Shown: piece after piece, positions 48,901 through 59,592 of the stretch
How the letters are laid out: each line of letters starts with the position of its first letter
Numbering within the stretch: position 1 is the stretch's first letter
Assembly: GCF_020740795.1 (NCBI RefSeq)
Contig: NC_067300.1
Location: forward strand, 1,798,001 to 1,862,000
DNA: 64,000 nucleotides
Source of the DNA: Apus apus
Lineage: Eukaryota; Chordata; Aves; Apodiformes; Apodidae
Direction of reading: 5' to 3'
Program-made: the position numbers and the translations under genes
Notes under the pieces: generated by a model
Seen by the model: only the letters and a program-made list of their open reading frames with translations
Told to the model about the DNA's origin: nothing
Database searches by the model: none

Positions 48901-51589
48901 TGACTTTAAAACCAGCATGGAATGATGGAAGGGAGGCACACAGGGCAAACGTAAGGAACCATGCAATGTTCTTCTGTTCTCCAGGCACTTGACCATGGCA
49001 GTCAGTTAGAGAAAGCTGAGGTGCATCTTGCTTTGCACACACAGAATGGGTTGGAAGCAGGAGCACGTGTCTGGAAGTCAAGGAGAGATCTAGGTCACTT
49101 CCAGAGCTATGGTCTTGGCTTTCTCAACTAGCAGCTTCTTACCTGGTGGAGTGCAGAGCACACACCTGGAGCATGGATGATCCAGGTCTAGCTGTCATGT
49201 CACACACTGTCTAGTGTCTGTGTGCACACACAGATGGGTCTTTGCAGCCAACCTGAACACAGGTCGGTGTCTCGTGCAGATGTTCCTCCATGCAGATGTT
49301 CCTCCATGCAGATGTGCTCTGACTTCACTTGAGGCTTGGTTTTCTATATCCTTTCTTGAACCTCTACAACAGGTGACACATGCCACGAGACCAGGCAGCT
49401 CATGGCTCTAGATCCTGTCTCTCCTTCTGCAGCTCTGTGCCAGGTGTGGGTGCCAGCTGAGTCCTCTGCCTGCCAAAAGGTAGTTAGGAGAGAATGCAGG
49501 AGGGGATGCAAGGAGGGAGCAGCCTCCTTGAGCATCCTCAGCCTTCCAAGCAAGCAGTGCTCTTTTCACACCAGTATCAGAAGAGACTGCTCCTCTTCTG
49601 AGGGAATCCTGCCCCTGGTGACTGTTGATTTGCTGGTAGGAGTTTGTCCTGAGCAGCTCAGTTGGTTTTTCAGTGTTTCCTCAACCTGTGCTTACCCCAC
49701 CAGAGAGCTGACATTGATCTTGGGCAAGGGCTGCACAACAGCTTGGGCCAAGGAGTATGTTTGTTGTGAGGAGTAGGGGACAGTTGGGTGGTGGCAGTGC
49801 TGGGCGACTCGGGAGTGGAGCAGCATTTGTGTCTGGCAGAGGTGGATGGAGTGCAGCTGGCCCTGGTGGTGCAGGGGTGCTTGCAATAACGCAGCACTTG
49901 GTGGTTCCTGGTAGAAAATCTGCTGTGAGCAGCTGTTTCCCCCTTTTCCAGGCCATGAGGACCCTGAACTGGAAGTACCACCTGGGCCTGGTGAGCTTGG
50001 ACGTGGAGCTGGCAGATCGCACCCTCTCGCTGTCGGTCTCTCCTGTGCATGCTGCCATCATCCTGCACTTCCAGACCAAGAGTGAGTGCCAGGGCAGGGA
50101 CTTGGCATTACCACCATGTCTGTGGGCTTACCATGGGTGGGAAGGCCACCTTGCTTGAGTGGCTGAAGTTTCTGAAAGCTCTGGAAGCAGAACCAAGACA
50201 TGGTTCATGGGCTTGGCTCTACCACAGGGCTCAGCCAGGTCTCCAGCTCTCCTAGCAGGCAGCGCCCAGCAAGACCACAGCTCTGCCTTCTGGCAGTTGC
50301 TGCACATGGCTGCTAGCTCCTGGCAGTAGAGGTGGGCAACTGTCCTGTTCTCTCCTTTGATACCCATGGTCTCCACAGGTACGTGGACACTGACAGAGCT
50401 GAGTGAGGTGCTCAAGGTGCCGGTGACGTCGCTGAAGCGCAAGATGACGCTGTGGCTGCAGCAGGGAGTGCTGCGTGAGGAGCCCCAGGGCACCTTCACT
50501 GTGATTGAGGAGGAGCAAAAGGACCAGGTGGAGAAGGTGGTGCTGATAGACAGTGATGAGGAGGGGGACTCGGCCATGGCATCCCAGGCTGACCAGAAGG
50601 AGGAGGAGCTGCAGGTACCTCTCCATGTGTCTCGGCTGCTTGTGGGGCTGGCAGGACCATGTCACATCCTGTGCTTTTCACTTTGGGGAATCTGATGAAG
50701 ATGATGGGTTCACTTTGCACTTTGGATTTGCATTTTTCACTGCCTTGGCGAAGTCCAGCATGAGGGTGTTCTGAAGTGAGTCTCTCTTGGTTGGTGCTTG
50801 CTGGTGCAGATGCTGAATCCCTGCCTTCCCTCCAGAAAAGTGCCAGCTGCTGAGCCAGGCAACCACTTGGATATCTCTAAATCTGGTTTTTCAGTTAAAA
50901 AAAAAAGTAAAAAAAAAAATGAGACATGATTTCATAATTGAAAACAGTCATAACTGTTCAGATTCACCCAAACAGCTCATTTTGGCACTTAGACTGCCCA
51001 AAAGGCTTACCCAGTTCTAACAGCTGGACCTCTGCCTGCTCTCTGTTGTGGTTCCTGGACACTTCCATTGCTTTTCCTACCCTTGTGGTGTGGTGTGTGT
51101 TGTGCCACTGTGCAACACACTTGTCATACTGGTGTTTATCCACTGAGGGTCATGCATGTACTGCACGTCTGATCCTGCTTTCTAGCTGTGTGTCCCAATG
51201 CCTGGTGCTGTTCTGGGATGTTTCCTGGTTGAAGACCACATGCTCATGGCTGAGGCAGAACTTGCAGCCACCCACAGCTTTGCTGTGTGTCTGGGCTCTG
51301 GGATGCTGATGCACACTTGTCTTCATGCTATAGATGCCAGTGTGATTTACTGCTGCCTGTGTGTCCCTCTCTGCAGCTCTTCTGGACGTACATCCAGGCC
51401 ATGCTGACCAACCTGGAGAGCCTGTCCTTGGAGAGGATTCACAGCATGCTGAAGATGTTTGTGATGACTGGCCCGGTGGTTACAGAGATTGATATACAAG
51501 AGCTGCAGGGTTTCCTCCAGAAGAAGGTCCAGGACCAGCAGCTCTTCTACTCTGGAGGTGTCTATCGCCTGCCCAAGAACTGCAACTAG
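39913..51589 (+). CDS. ANAPC2: ANAPC2, anaphase-promoting complex subunit 2
   Basis: Cullin-like scaffold of the APC/C ubiquitin ligase; with the RING subunit APC11 it forms the catalytic core that ubiquitinates cyclin B and securin. Thirteen coding exons: 39913-39996, 40892-41514, 42188-42320, 44487-44661, 44796-44915, 45418-45535, 45617-45798, 46119-46260, 47476-47551, 48107-48310, 49952-50081, 50379-50614 and 51377-51589. All are GT-AG with consistent phase, giving 811 residues (human 822). Landmarks: AAWHTLSSALVPPAALGL at the N-terminus, CAGCSS and CWC cysteines near 190-200, RWRCHVQRFFYRIYASMRIE, the cullin-homology part (SSDIISLLVSIYGSKDLFIN, LLKLRFGEAQMHYCEVMLK, SSEFWPP) about 480-690, and a C-terminal winged helix from LFWTYIQAMLTNLES to VYRLPKNCN. 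Exon 2 uses donor CT|GTACGC; this choice keeps the frame (see findings). Confidence 0.96.
40003..40205 (+). repeat. GC-rich tandem repeat in ANAPC2 intron 1
   Basis: About 200 bp built from variants of GGGGCTGCGGGGCCCG and GGGCTGCGGGAGGCCC, starting seven bases after the exon 1 donor. It has frequent runs of four to six G. It is non-coding, although frames stay open through it. Confidence 0.88.
41634..41800 (+). repeat. CR1 LINE 3' fragment in ANAPC2 intron 2
   Basis: It carries GAGGCTGTGGAGTCTCCTCC, GGGGAGTTGGACTAGAAGGT and ACCACTCTGTGATTGTGAT, the decayed 3' end of a CR1. Truncated and non-coding. Confidence 0.75.
45889..46085 (-). repeat. CR1 LINE fragment in ANAPC2 intron 7
   Basis: The plus strand shows the reverse complement of CR1 3' sequence: GACCTCTGAAAATCATCTAG, TCCAGCCTCCCTGCTAGAGC, CCAGATGTGTTTGGAATGTC and GGGGCAGCCTGTCCCAGGGC. 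It ends about 30 bp before the exon 8 acceptor. Confidence 0.82.
46871..47110 (+). repeat. CR1 LINE fragment, first of an adjacent pair
   Basis: It contains CAACAATAGGACCCGAGGGA, AATGGTGGGAAGATGTGCAG, TTTAGGTTGGACATTAGGAA and GCAGGAGCTGGACTTGGTGA. It lacks the terminal CR1 octamer and abuts a second CR1 of the same orientation, in ANAPC2 intron 8. Confidence 0.8.
47111..47282 (+). repeat. CR1 LINE 3' fragment, second of an adjacent pair
   Basis: It contains CCACCATCCCTGGAGACACC, GACAGATGTGGTGCCAGGGG and TTGGACTTGATGATCTTGAA, and ends in CTATAATACTACTATG. Its wording differs from the preceding fragment, so this is a different CR1 subfamily or a second insertion. Confidence 0.82.
49275..49313 (+). 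repeat. 16-bp tandem repeat, about 2.5 copies
   Basis: The unit GCAGATGTTCCTCCAT repeats in ANAPC2 intron 10. No function is evident. Confidence 0.8.
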
Positions 51590-51848
51590 ACTGTGAGCAT
51601 CCCTGTGCCTCCTCTGCCTCAGTGCTCTGTGCCTGTGCTCAGGCCTCCAGTGCTGCCCAGCTCTCTTGTGTCCTCCTGGGTAGCTGTGCTGGGGGGCTGC
51701 TGGGCTCTCCTCCCCAGATGAGTGTCCTTTCCACCTGCAGGCAGCTCAGCAGCAGCCTGAGCCATGCACCCCACAACTTCTGGGTCTGGGCCTGCTCCCC
51801 CCTTGCTTCCCCTCCCATACATGAGTGTCTGGGCCCACTTCTCTGCTT

Positions 51849-51854
51849 AATAAA
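51849..51854 (+). terminator. ANAPC2 polyadenylation signal
   Basis: AATAAA lies 260 bp after the ANAPC2 stop, followed by a T-rich downstream element (GTCTGCTTTTT). It is a good match for the 3' end of the transcript. Confidence 0.78.
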
Positions 51855-54800
51855 AAACAGCAGTCTGCTTTTTCAGACCATACCAAGTCTTTTCTTTCCT
51901 CTCAGCAGCTCACTCCTGGCATCAGCCTTCCCACGCCAAAAGGGCAGGCAGGAAACTGCCCAGGCTGCTGGGCACTGTCTCCCTTCCCTTGGGTCTCCAT
52001 CCATAGCCTGGGGAAGTTTTGGGAGGGGGCTGTTGGCTCCTGTTGCTGTCTGGGTCTCTGTGTGTGGCTGAAGCACCATCTTGCAGCTGGCTCTGATGTG
52101 TGGGACCCTGCACAAAAGCCATGTTCACACCAGCTCCTTTGGCTTCCCTGAGGGGAAGACTCCAAGGTTCACTTACCCTTTGTTGGGACTGTGTGGAATA
52201 ATTTTACTGTGGGATGAAGAATGCTTTAGATGGATGAGATGTAGCAGTTGTTCAGGATCATCCAGGCACTGGTAGGGTTGTTACTATGGCACAAACACGT
52301 CTCACTTCCAGCAGCACAGTGGGTGCCCTGGACGTGTGTTGTCTTGGTGAGCTTCAGAGCTCTTGGCACTGCTGGGGTCAGCCAGGCAGTTGGATGAGAT
52401 CCCTGAGCTCTCTTGCTTAAACATTGTGCTCCCAACCTGGGTATCAAACAGTGGCTTCAGGATTGTGCTCTGTCTCCATAGCACTCAGGGTTCCTCGCTC
52501 CTTTCTGGGTGGGTTTTGCTCACCAGGAGGAATATGCTGGGGAAATCTGGCTTTTACTGAACATTTCCTCTCTGTGAAGCAAAGAAGTTTCCCTTCATCT
52601 GCTGAATTTTCTATCCCAGGCTGTGAGCACTGCAGCAGGTGGAATTGAGGTGCCAAAGGGCCACACTTAAACCATCAGAGCAACCCTGGCTGTGCATCCA
52701 GGTGCATGAGAGACTCGTGGAACATGGAAAACCACCTGTCTTTAACATCTAACCTCATTTTTTGGTGTCTAAAGGCCCATGGGTCCCACACTGGGCATCC
52801 TTTATGCAGCACTAGGAGCTGGTTGGTGTGTTCTGTTGTGAAGCTTAAGAAGGTCCCTTGTGCTGTAGGGGCTCTGGTAATAACTACATAATCCCCAGTC
52901 TGTGTAGGATATTACGCCAGGTGAAGCCAGGACGGAGGAACAGCAGCTAACCCTGAGTCACAGCAGGCAGAGGAGGGAAATCCATGCCTGGACACTCGAG
53001 GAGCCTCATCAGACCCTGGTGGGACACCCAGCTGGATCTGTTGTCATTTGAGGTTCGGTGAGGTGGCCAGGACATGGCAGTGGCCTTGTCATTGCTGTGC
53101 CCAGCTTGGGATGTGGCTGGGGACATCCCTGGGAGCCACACCTGGGACCCATGTATCGAGGACATGAGACACAGAACCTTGTTGAATTGCAGCTCCTTGA
53201 ACCCCAGGCAGAGGTCTCGGCTGCCCGCTCGGTGCTCCTGCAGCAGGGCCTGGGGGGTTACCCTGCAGAAAACACCTCCTGGGGCTTCTCCCTATTCCTT
53301 CACAGGCTCCTCAGCTCCTCCTCTCCTTGCTCAGCTCTTGCTCAGATGCTCACCCACCACTGAGTAAATCAAAGCAGCCACAAGTGTCTGGGCTTCATCC
53401 AAACTCCACGTGCCCTGGGAGGGTGAGGGAGCAAGAAGTGGGCGTGGACATCCTCGAGGACACCTCTTTGCTGTATGCCCTGCAGGTGCAGAGCCCCACG
53501 GCTGCCTCTAATAGCTTCTACTATTTAGTTTAATTTTTTCAGGAGATAACGTTGTTTGAGCACGTGGAAGGGTCTGGAAAGGCAGGCAGCTGTGGGGCAG
53601 CAGAGCCAATGTCTGCACCCCGGGAGCCAGAGCTGCCTGGGATGTGCCCCAGCACGTCCTGCTCTGTGCTTCATGGCTGACCATCCAACGTCTGGGCAGG
53701 GCTGCAGCTGCCTCAGGGTGGGGAAATGGCTCGTTTTGATCTTTTGAGATCAAAGAAACCTCCAGCTTTTTGCAGCTCTGCAGCAGGGGCTGTCCCAGCC
53801 ACCGAGGGAGGCAGGGCTGGCTGGCGAGGAACGCGGCTGCAAGTGACTCCAGGACCCAGCTGGTTCTGCTTCACTTATGGATGCAAAAATCATATAGAGG
53901 CCAGGATACTCATTTAGTTATGTATTTATGGATGCAGATGGATGTACTAGTGGTGCTTCCTCACCCCTCAAGGCAGGGTGCTGTGGGGAAGGGATCATGC
54001 CCCAGCTGTGCCCCATCTTGGCAGTGGCACAACCAGGGAGCCATCCAGCCCAAAGCCACGGTTGCTGCTATGGGGAAGGGCACAGGACCCGCATCTTTCC
54101 TGCTCTGATCTTTCCCAGCTGCCCTGAAGCTCCAGCCATAGGATGGACCCAGGGCTGTGATGAGTTTGTCCATCTTGAGCTGGGGGGGTGAGTGTTGCTG
54201 AGGGGACCTGGAGCCAGTTCTCTCCTCGTGGGAGGTCCCTGAGCGGCTGAGCCAGAGCCACCAGCTGCCTTGTAGTGTGGTTGTTTCAAAGTGTTATAAT
54301 AGGAAAAACTCTGGTTTAATGAGTGCTTCAGCTTTTATGGAATGTGAAAGTCCTAAAATTAATTGAAACAAGCTGGAAATGCAGTTTTTCAGCCTGAATG
54401 GAGGAAGCTGGGGAAAAAAAAAAAAGAAGGGCTTTGGGCTCTTCCCTGCATGGTTTGCCATGGAGCCCCATCCCAGGTCCCTTGTCTTTGCAAATCACTT
54501 CCACTTTTGCAGCAAAGAGAAAAAAAAATTGATAGCTCGAAATGGCAGTAAAATCCCATTTCTTTACTCCTTAGGTGCTTGGATGAGGCTTCAGTTCCCC
54601 CCGAGCTTTGCAGACACCATTGCTGTGCGTTGTGAACCCTTTAAGTGCTCTGTTATGTGGGAAAGTGTTCCAAGGATCTTCTCCAGTTGCTACTGGTGGA
54701 ACAAGTTGGTCTTGATGGCGCTGGGGGGGACGCTGGTGGCAGGACACTGCGTTGGTGACTGTCCCCACAGCTGCCAGAGGAGCAGCTGCAGGCACTTGCT

Positions 54801-56824
54801 GCTCTCCATCTTCAAGTCATTTCTGAACTTTCCCAGTTTTTCCCCCAATATGCCTCTTTCTTTGTTTTTTTGTTTCCCCAAAGCAGTTTGGCCCCCAAAT
54901 CCCTCCCCAAGGACCCTGCTGCTGGTCCCTGCCCTCCCCCAGTGCCCACACTGGCCCTGTTGGTGTGTCCTGGCTCTGGGCCCAGCAGGCACCTCATGGC
55001 ACAACCGTGACCTCCCTGGTGTCCCCGTGACGCCGCCGGCACGTGAAGGGGACGAAGCTGCCAAACAAACCCAGTTCTCTGTCTTTTTTCCCCTCTTTTT
55101 AGTGTTTTAGTGAGGTGTGGGGATGGAGGTCACCTGGAGGAGGAGGAAGCAACGGATTTAGAGAGGGATTTAGGAGCAGAAGTCAGGGCTGGTGCTCCTT
55201 GAATGGCTTTAAAGAAAGAAATGAACATCCCCCCCTTGTTTGCCTTCGAACTGAGCGGTCGCCTCGTTTACCTTGGTCTATTTATAAACTGTTTAGAAGG
55301 GCCATGATAACCCAAGCAGGATGCGGGTCCCTGCAGGGGACATTCCCCGGCCCACGGGTAAACTGTTTGGGTTATTTGGGATGCGTTGGAGCAGAGTTGC
55401 TCACAGAGGTTGGAAATCTTTGCTAAGAGTGAGAGTGGGAAGAGCACGGGGTCCCATCCTGCCCGCGGAGTCACCGAGCTGGTTTTACACTGAGTTTGCT
55501 GCTGTTTCTGCTGCTTGGTTGAAATGCAGGAGGGGTGATGGAGCAGAGAGACCGCTGGAAGTGGGCTGGAGCAGTGGCAGAAGTTCAGGGATGATCAACG
55601 TAAGGTGGGTGATACATAAAGAAAAGTGGGTGATGCCTGGATGATACATAAAGAAAAAAACACCCCACCCAACAACCCAAGAGGTCGCTGAGGCGGCCAC
55701 AGGGTTGGGAGTGGGTGGTGGAGCTGCACGAAGGGCTTGGAAACAGGGTCTGTGGGGCTGTGAGTGATCCCAGCTCCTGCCCACGCTGCCTGCCAGGGGC
55801 TGCTGTTCCCGTCTGCTTGAGCAGCCCCACGCTGAGGGAGCTGCTTCCCACCGTGGATCCAATGACTCTGTTGTCTTCTTATTCTTCCCTTTTTGAGGCC
55901 GTAGGAGGGGCTGGCTCTGAGGTCAGGGCCCGTGGGGCTGCCCTGAGGTTTGTGTCTCCCCACCCCGCAGCCATTTCCCCTTCTCCACTGGTGGGCTCTC
56001 ACTTTCTGTTTCTGGGCTCCAGGCTCTGCATCCACGGTGCGTAGTTCTGGTCTCTACATCCACTTTCCTGGTGGCTCCAGGCCCTTCTCAGCCTTCTGTA
56101 GCTTCTTTTCCCCCCCCCTTTTTTTTGCAGAGTTGTTCCAGGGGAGGCTGGTGCTGTGGGTATGGGACCCCCTGGCTCAGTGCTGCCAGGGTTCACCCTA
56201 AACCCCAGAAGGACCCACCAGCCCCAGGGGTTCACTTGCCTTATTCTGCCTTCCTGGGGGAGTGGAGGGGCTGGGATGTGTCCGGGGTGCAGATGCTGCT
56301 GATCAGCCCTGGAGGTGTTTTGGTTAAACAAGCACCACGCCAAAAAATAGAGGGGGAAAAAAATACCCTAAAATTGCCATAGAAGTCAGTGACCAGCAGC
56401 AAGGGGTCTTGTGGCCACTGTGACCTCCAGTGCTGCCTTCTGGTGGGTACCAAAACCGGGGGCTGCCCATTGCCTGCGAGTACCCAGACCAGTGGGTACT
56501 GAGCAGAGATTGTTTCCAAAATCTGGGCTCAGAGGTCACTGTCCCCCTGTCCCGTGGTGTTTTCTTGCCCCTTTTCCCCCCAGGGTGCCCCGTGGTGTGC
56601 CAGAGCCACGGCAGAGGCCGTGTTTGTGCAGGATTTGCATTCGTGGCTCTGCAGGAAAGGGCCGTGGCAGCCGCAGCCGCCTTCCCTCCCAGCCCAGACA
56701 CAGTTTCCTCCTCACGTGGGGCCCAGCCGGGGGGGTCTGGCCTCAGCAGGGACACAGGGAACAGGGCTTGTGGCCCCGAGGTGAGGGGCAGGGGAGAGAG
56801 GGTTGGCTCCAGTGCACACCAGCC

Positions 56825-57190
56825 ACCCCTCTGCTAAATCCCCCCCTGCCCTGGACCCCCCCCTCCATGCCTAAGAGCCCCTTTGCCCTGCCCCATTGCA
56901 TGTGTCCAGCCCCCCCCCCCCCCCAGTGCACGGCCCCACAGCTGCACTGCACCCCCAAACACACGTTCCCCCTGTCTGTCCCCCAATGCCTGCCCCCCCA
57001 GCTCCCCCAATGCACTCCCCCAATGCCCGTGCCTGCTTCCCCCATGGCACAGCCCCCCTGTATACAACCCTCCCCATTGCACATGGGGGCCACCCCAATG
57101 TCCAGCCCCCCCATTGCCCTGCCCCCCAGTGCAGTCCCCACCCCATCACATTGCCTCCCACATATGCCCCCCACACACACCTGCTTGTGT
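56825..57190 (+). repeat. C-rich low-complexity stretch
   Basis: Runs of five to eight C are spaced by short words such as ATTGCA, AATGC and CAGTGCA. A 15-base C homopolymer lies at 56910-56924. The complementary strand is G-rich and could form G-quadruplexes. There is no regular period, so I do not call it a minisatellite. Confidence 0.75.
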
Positions 57191-58914
57191 GTGTGTCCCA
57201 GGATGTCCCCTCCCACGGCACTTGGTGGCATGGCAGCCTGATCCCCTGTTTTGGGGTGCTGGGGGTCCTCAAAGCCCCTCGGGGGGACGCAGCCCCCACG
57301 GCAGGGCTGTGGCAGTGCCCGCAGCAGCACGAGGTGACATTTCAGCCAGGAACACGATCAGGGGCTGTTTTCCATGTCCCCTCTGTCCCCGGTGGACACA
57401 CCGGAGGGAGGTCCCCCTGTGAGGCACCTCTTGGTGGCAGCGGTGCCCCTGCCCGGCCTCCTGCTCCCCCCTGGGGTCCCCCCCGGCTCTTTCGGCAGCT
57501 GCCCCAGACGGAGCGAACGATTCCGGAGGCTGGTCAGGGGTGACACTGTGACCACGTCCCCAGCTGTGAGTGCCAGCCCTGCCTCACACTGTCACCGGCA
57601 CAGCCCTGGGGCTGGGCAGGGGCTGCTGGTGGCCACACTGCCCCACTCCTGTCCCCTTCCCCATGCACCAACAGGTTCCCAGCACCGCAGGGGTCCCACG
57701 CAGGTCGGTCCCACCTCCTCACCATAGCCGGGAGCTTGTCACCCTCTGCTCTGTGGCCCTGCCGTCTCTGTCCTTGCAGCCCGGGAAGGTTCAGAAACCC
57801 CATTTCAAGAGCCGGGTGAGCATCCCCCGGGCACTTCGAGCTCAGCTTCCACCCGCCCTTGGCTTCCTGATGATGTTCAGAGGCTTCCTGCCCCCCCGTG
57901 TTCCCTGGGCACTGGGGACAGATCCCCCTCCTTCTCCATTACAGCAAGATGTTTTTTTCTGGACTGTTGAGGTTTGCTAACAGCCCTCGGGTGGTGGCTG
58001 TGAACTTCTTGCTCCTCTCACTCCTTCTTGCAGGGTTTGTCGGGGTGTGGGGGGCATTGCTGCCTTTTTTTTTTTTTTTAAATGGTTTTCAACCGTGCTG
58101 CTCGGGGGGCAGCTCTTCCCTCTTCTTTTGCAAAAACCTCAGTTAGCCAGGAAAACATCTCTTTTCATGGTTGCTCCCCAAACTCCTGCATGGGCTCCTC
58201 TAGAGGGGACCTTCAGTTTGGGGCCAGCACTGCTGGGCTTCCCGATCCTGGGAGCAGTTCCCAGCCACTCCGTGCCCGTGCCCCTGCCCCGGCTGAGCTC
58301 CTGCACCTTCGTGACACAGAAATCCCCACATTTGCAAGGATTTGTTAGTCAAATCCCTGCCGTCCCCCCCCGGGCCACAGAGGAGATTCGTCCATCTGCC
58401 CAGCACCGGGTCGGGGAGACTGTGGGTCCGGGTTGGGGGGACCCTGCTCAGACTATCTCCTCCCTAGGGAGATGCAGGGACCTTCGTGTGCATCACAGCC
58501 AGGGTGGGATCTGAGCTGTGATGCTCCAAAACACCCCAAATTGTTCCCTGCCCCTCCCCACCTCCCCATGTTTGGTCCTGCACAGCAGGTTCCAGCCGGG
58601 GGTTCCTCCAGAACCAGGAGCTTGGCTGTCCAGGGGCTGCTCTGGCTTTGCCAAATGGGCTTGTTTTGGGGAGGGGGAGGAAGCCTGGGCCGGGTTGTGG
58701 TGAGAGGAGGGGGGTGTCGGGGCGGGTGGGGCTGCAGGAAAGTTGAGCTGCAGGTGGGGTGAGGAGGAAGGTGCGGAAAAACCTCGCTGCTTCCTTCTCT
58801 CTTTCTGCAACCGATGGCAAAAGCGTTTTGTTTTTTTTCCCCAGGGGAGTTTTTGTGCAGCGGGGGCTCGGGGCGGTCACAGCGTGTTTTCCAGAGGCTG
58901 GTCCCGCAGCTGCT

Positions 58915-58952
58915 GTCCCCATGTCCCCATGTCCCCATGTCCCCATGTCCCC
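58915..58952 (+). repeat. Octanucleotide microsatellite (ATGTCCCC)n
   Basis: Four perfect ATGTCCCC units follow a partial unit. Likely polymorphic. Confidence 0.95.
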
Positions 58953-59279
58953 AGAAGCCTCGGCCGGGTCTGGGCGGCCGGGGGCAGGGGCAGGAGCTGC
59001 TGGGGAGCAGGACCCTGCCCACGGACAGACAAACCAACACCTCTGGACTTGCTATTTTTCAAATTTATTTTATTTCCCCCCCAGACTCGCTATTTTTTTT
59101 TTTGGTGGACTCGCTGTTTTGTTTTTTTTTCCCCAGGTTCACTCTTATTTTCTGCTCTCCCTGTTCCCCCCCCAGGGCCGGGTCAAGCCCCGGTAACCGC
59201 TCCACATCATCCCGGCTTTGACCTTTGCCGGTGTCGGGCTCCAGGCAAATGACAGCCCGGAGGGTGGGGATGTTTTACC

Positions 59280-59592
59280 CAAACTCGGGGCTCGGGAGGC
59301 CACGCAGGGGATGAGCTGATCCCGCTGCCCGGCCCGCCGGGATCCGCGGCTCTCGGCGCGATGGGCGCAGCAGCCCGGGGGGGTTCGGAGCAACGGGGGG
59401 CGGGGGGGAGAGAGGAAAGCGGCCGGCGGCTTGTCCTGAGAAGGAAGTGCCACCCCGGGCCACTCCTCCTCGCCATTTCCTCTCCACGGGCGGGTTTTTA
59501 TGCGGATGAGAAAGGGGCAGAGGAGCAGCCGGCCCGGCCCAGCTCGGCGGCCGGAGGGAGCAGCAGCGGCCGGTCCCGGGGAGACGCTGCTG
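59280..59592 (+). promoter_or_regulatory. CpG-island promoter, probably of TOR4A
   Basis: This is the only CpG-dense block between ANAPC2 and TOR4A. It contains an ETS-like AGGAAGTG at about 59441 and a weak TATA-like TTTTTATG near 59495. A good splice donor follows at CTGCTG|GTAACT (exon end 59592). I infer the TOR4A transcription start lies here, about 3.7 kb before the coding exon. Confidence 0.5.
59510..59592 (+). other. Inferred TOR4A non-coding first exon
   Basis: The 5' edge is unknown. The 3' edge is set by donor GTAACT at 59593. It would join the acceptor TTTTTAAG at 63208-63210, leaving 36 bases of 5' UTR in exon 2 before the ATG. This matches the non-coding first exon plus single coding exon layout known for TOR4A. 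Transcript data would be needed to confirm it. Confidence 0.38.

Larger units (their letters stand above)
51870..59270. other. Spacer between ANAPC2 and the TOR4A promoter
   Basis: About 7.4 kb with rising C content toward 57 kb. It includes a poly-C rich stretch, an ATGTCCCC microsatellite at 58915-58952 and T runs near 58070 and 59100. Several long open frames (up to 276 codons at 56411-57241) are low-complexity Pro/Cys-rich readings of C-rich DNA. GRIN1 and LRRC26, which lie next to ANAPC2 in human, are not recognisable here. Confidence 0.55.

Noticed and set aside
54379-55110. 243-codon open frame downstream of ANAPC2
   Set aside because: It has no recognisable domain, its start lies beside an A-run, and its wording is unlike any gene expected in this block. 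No promoter is visible.
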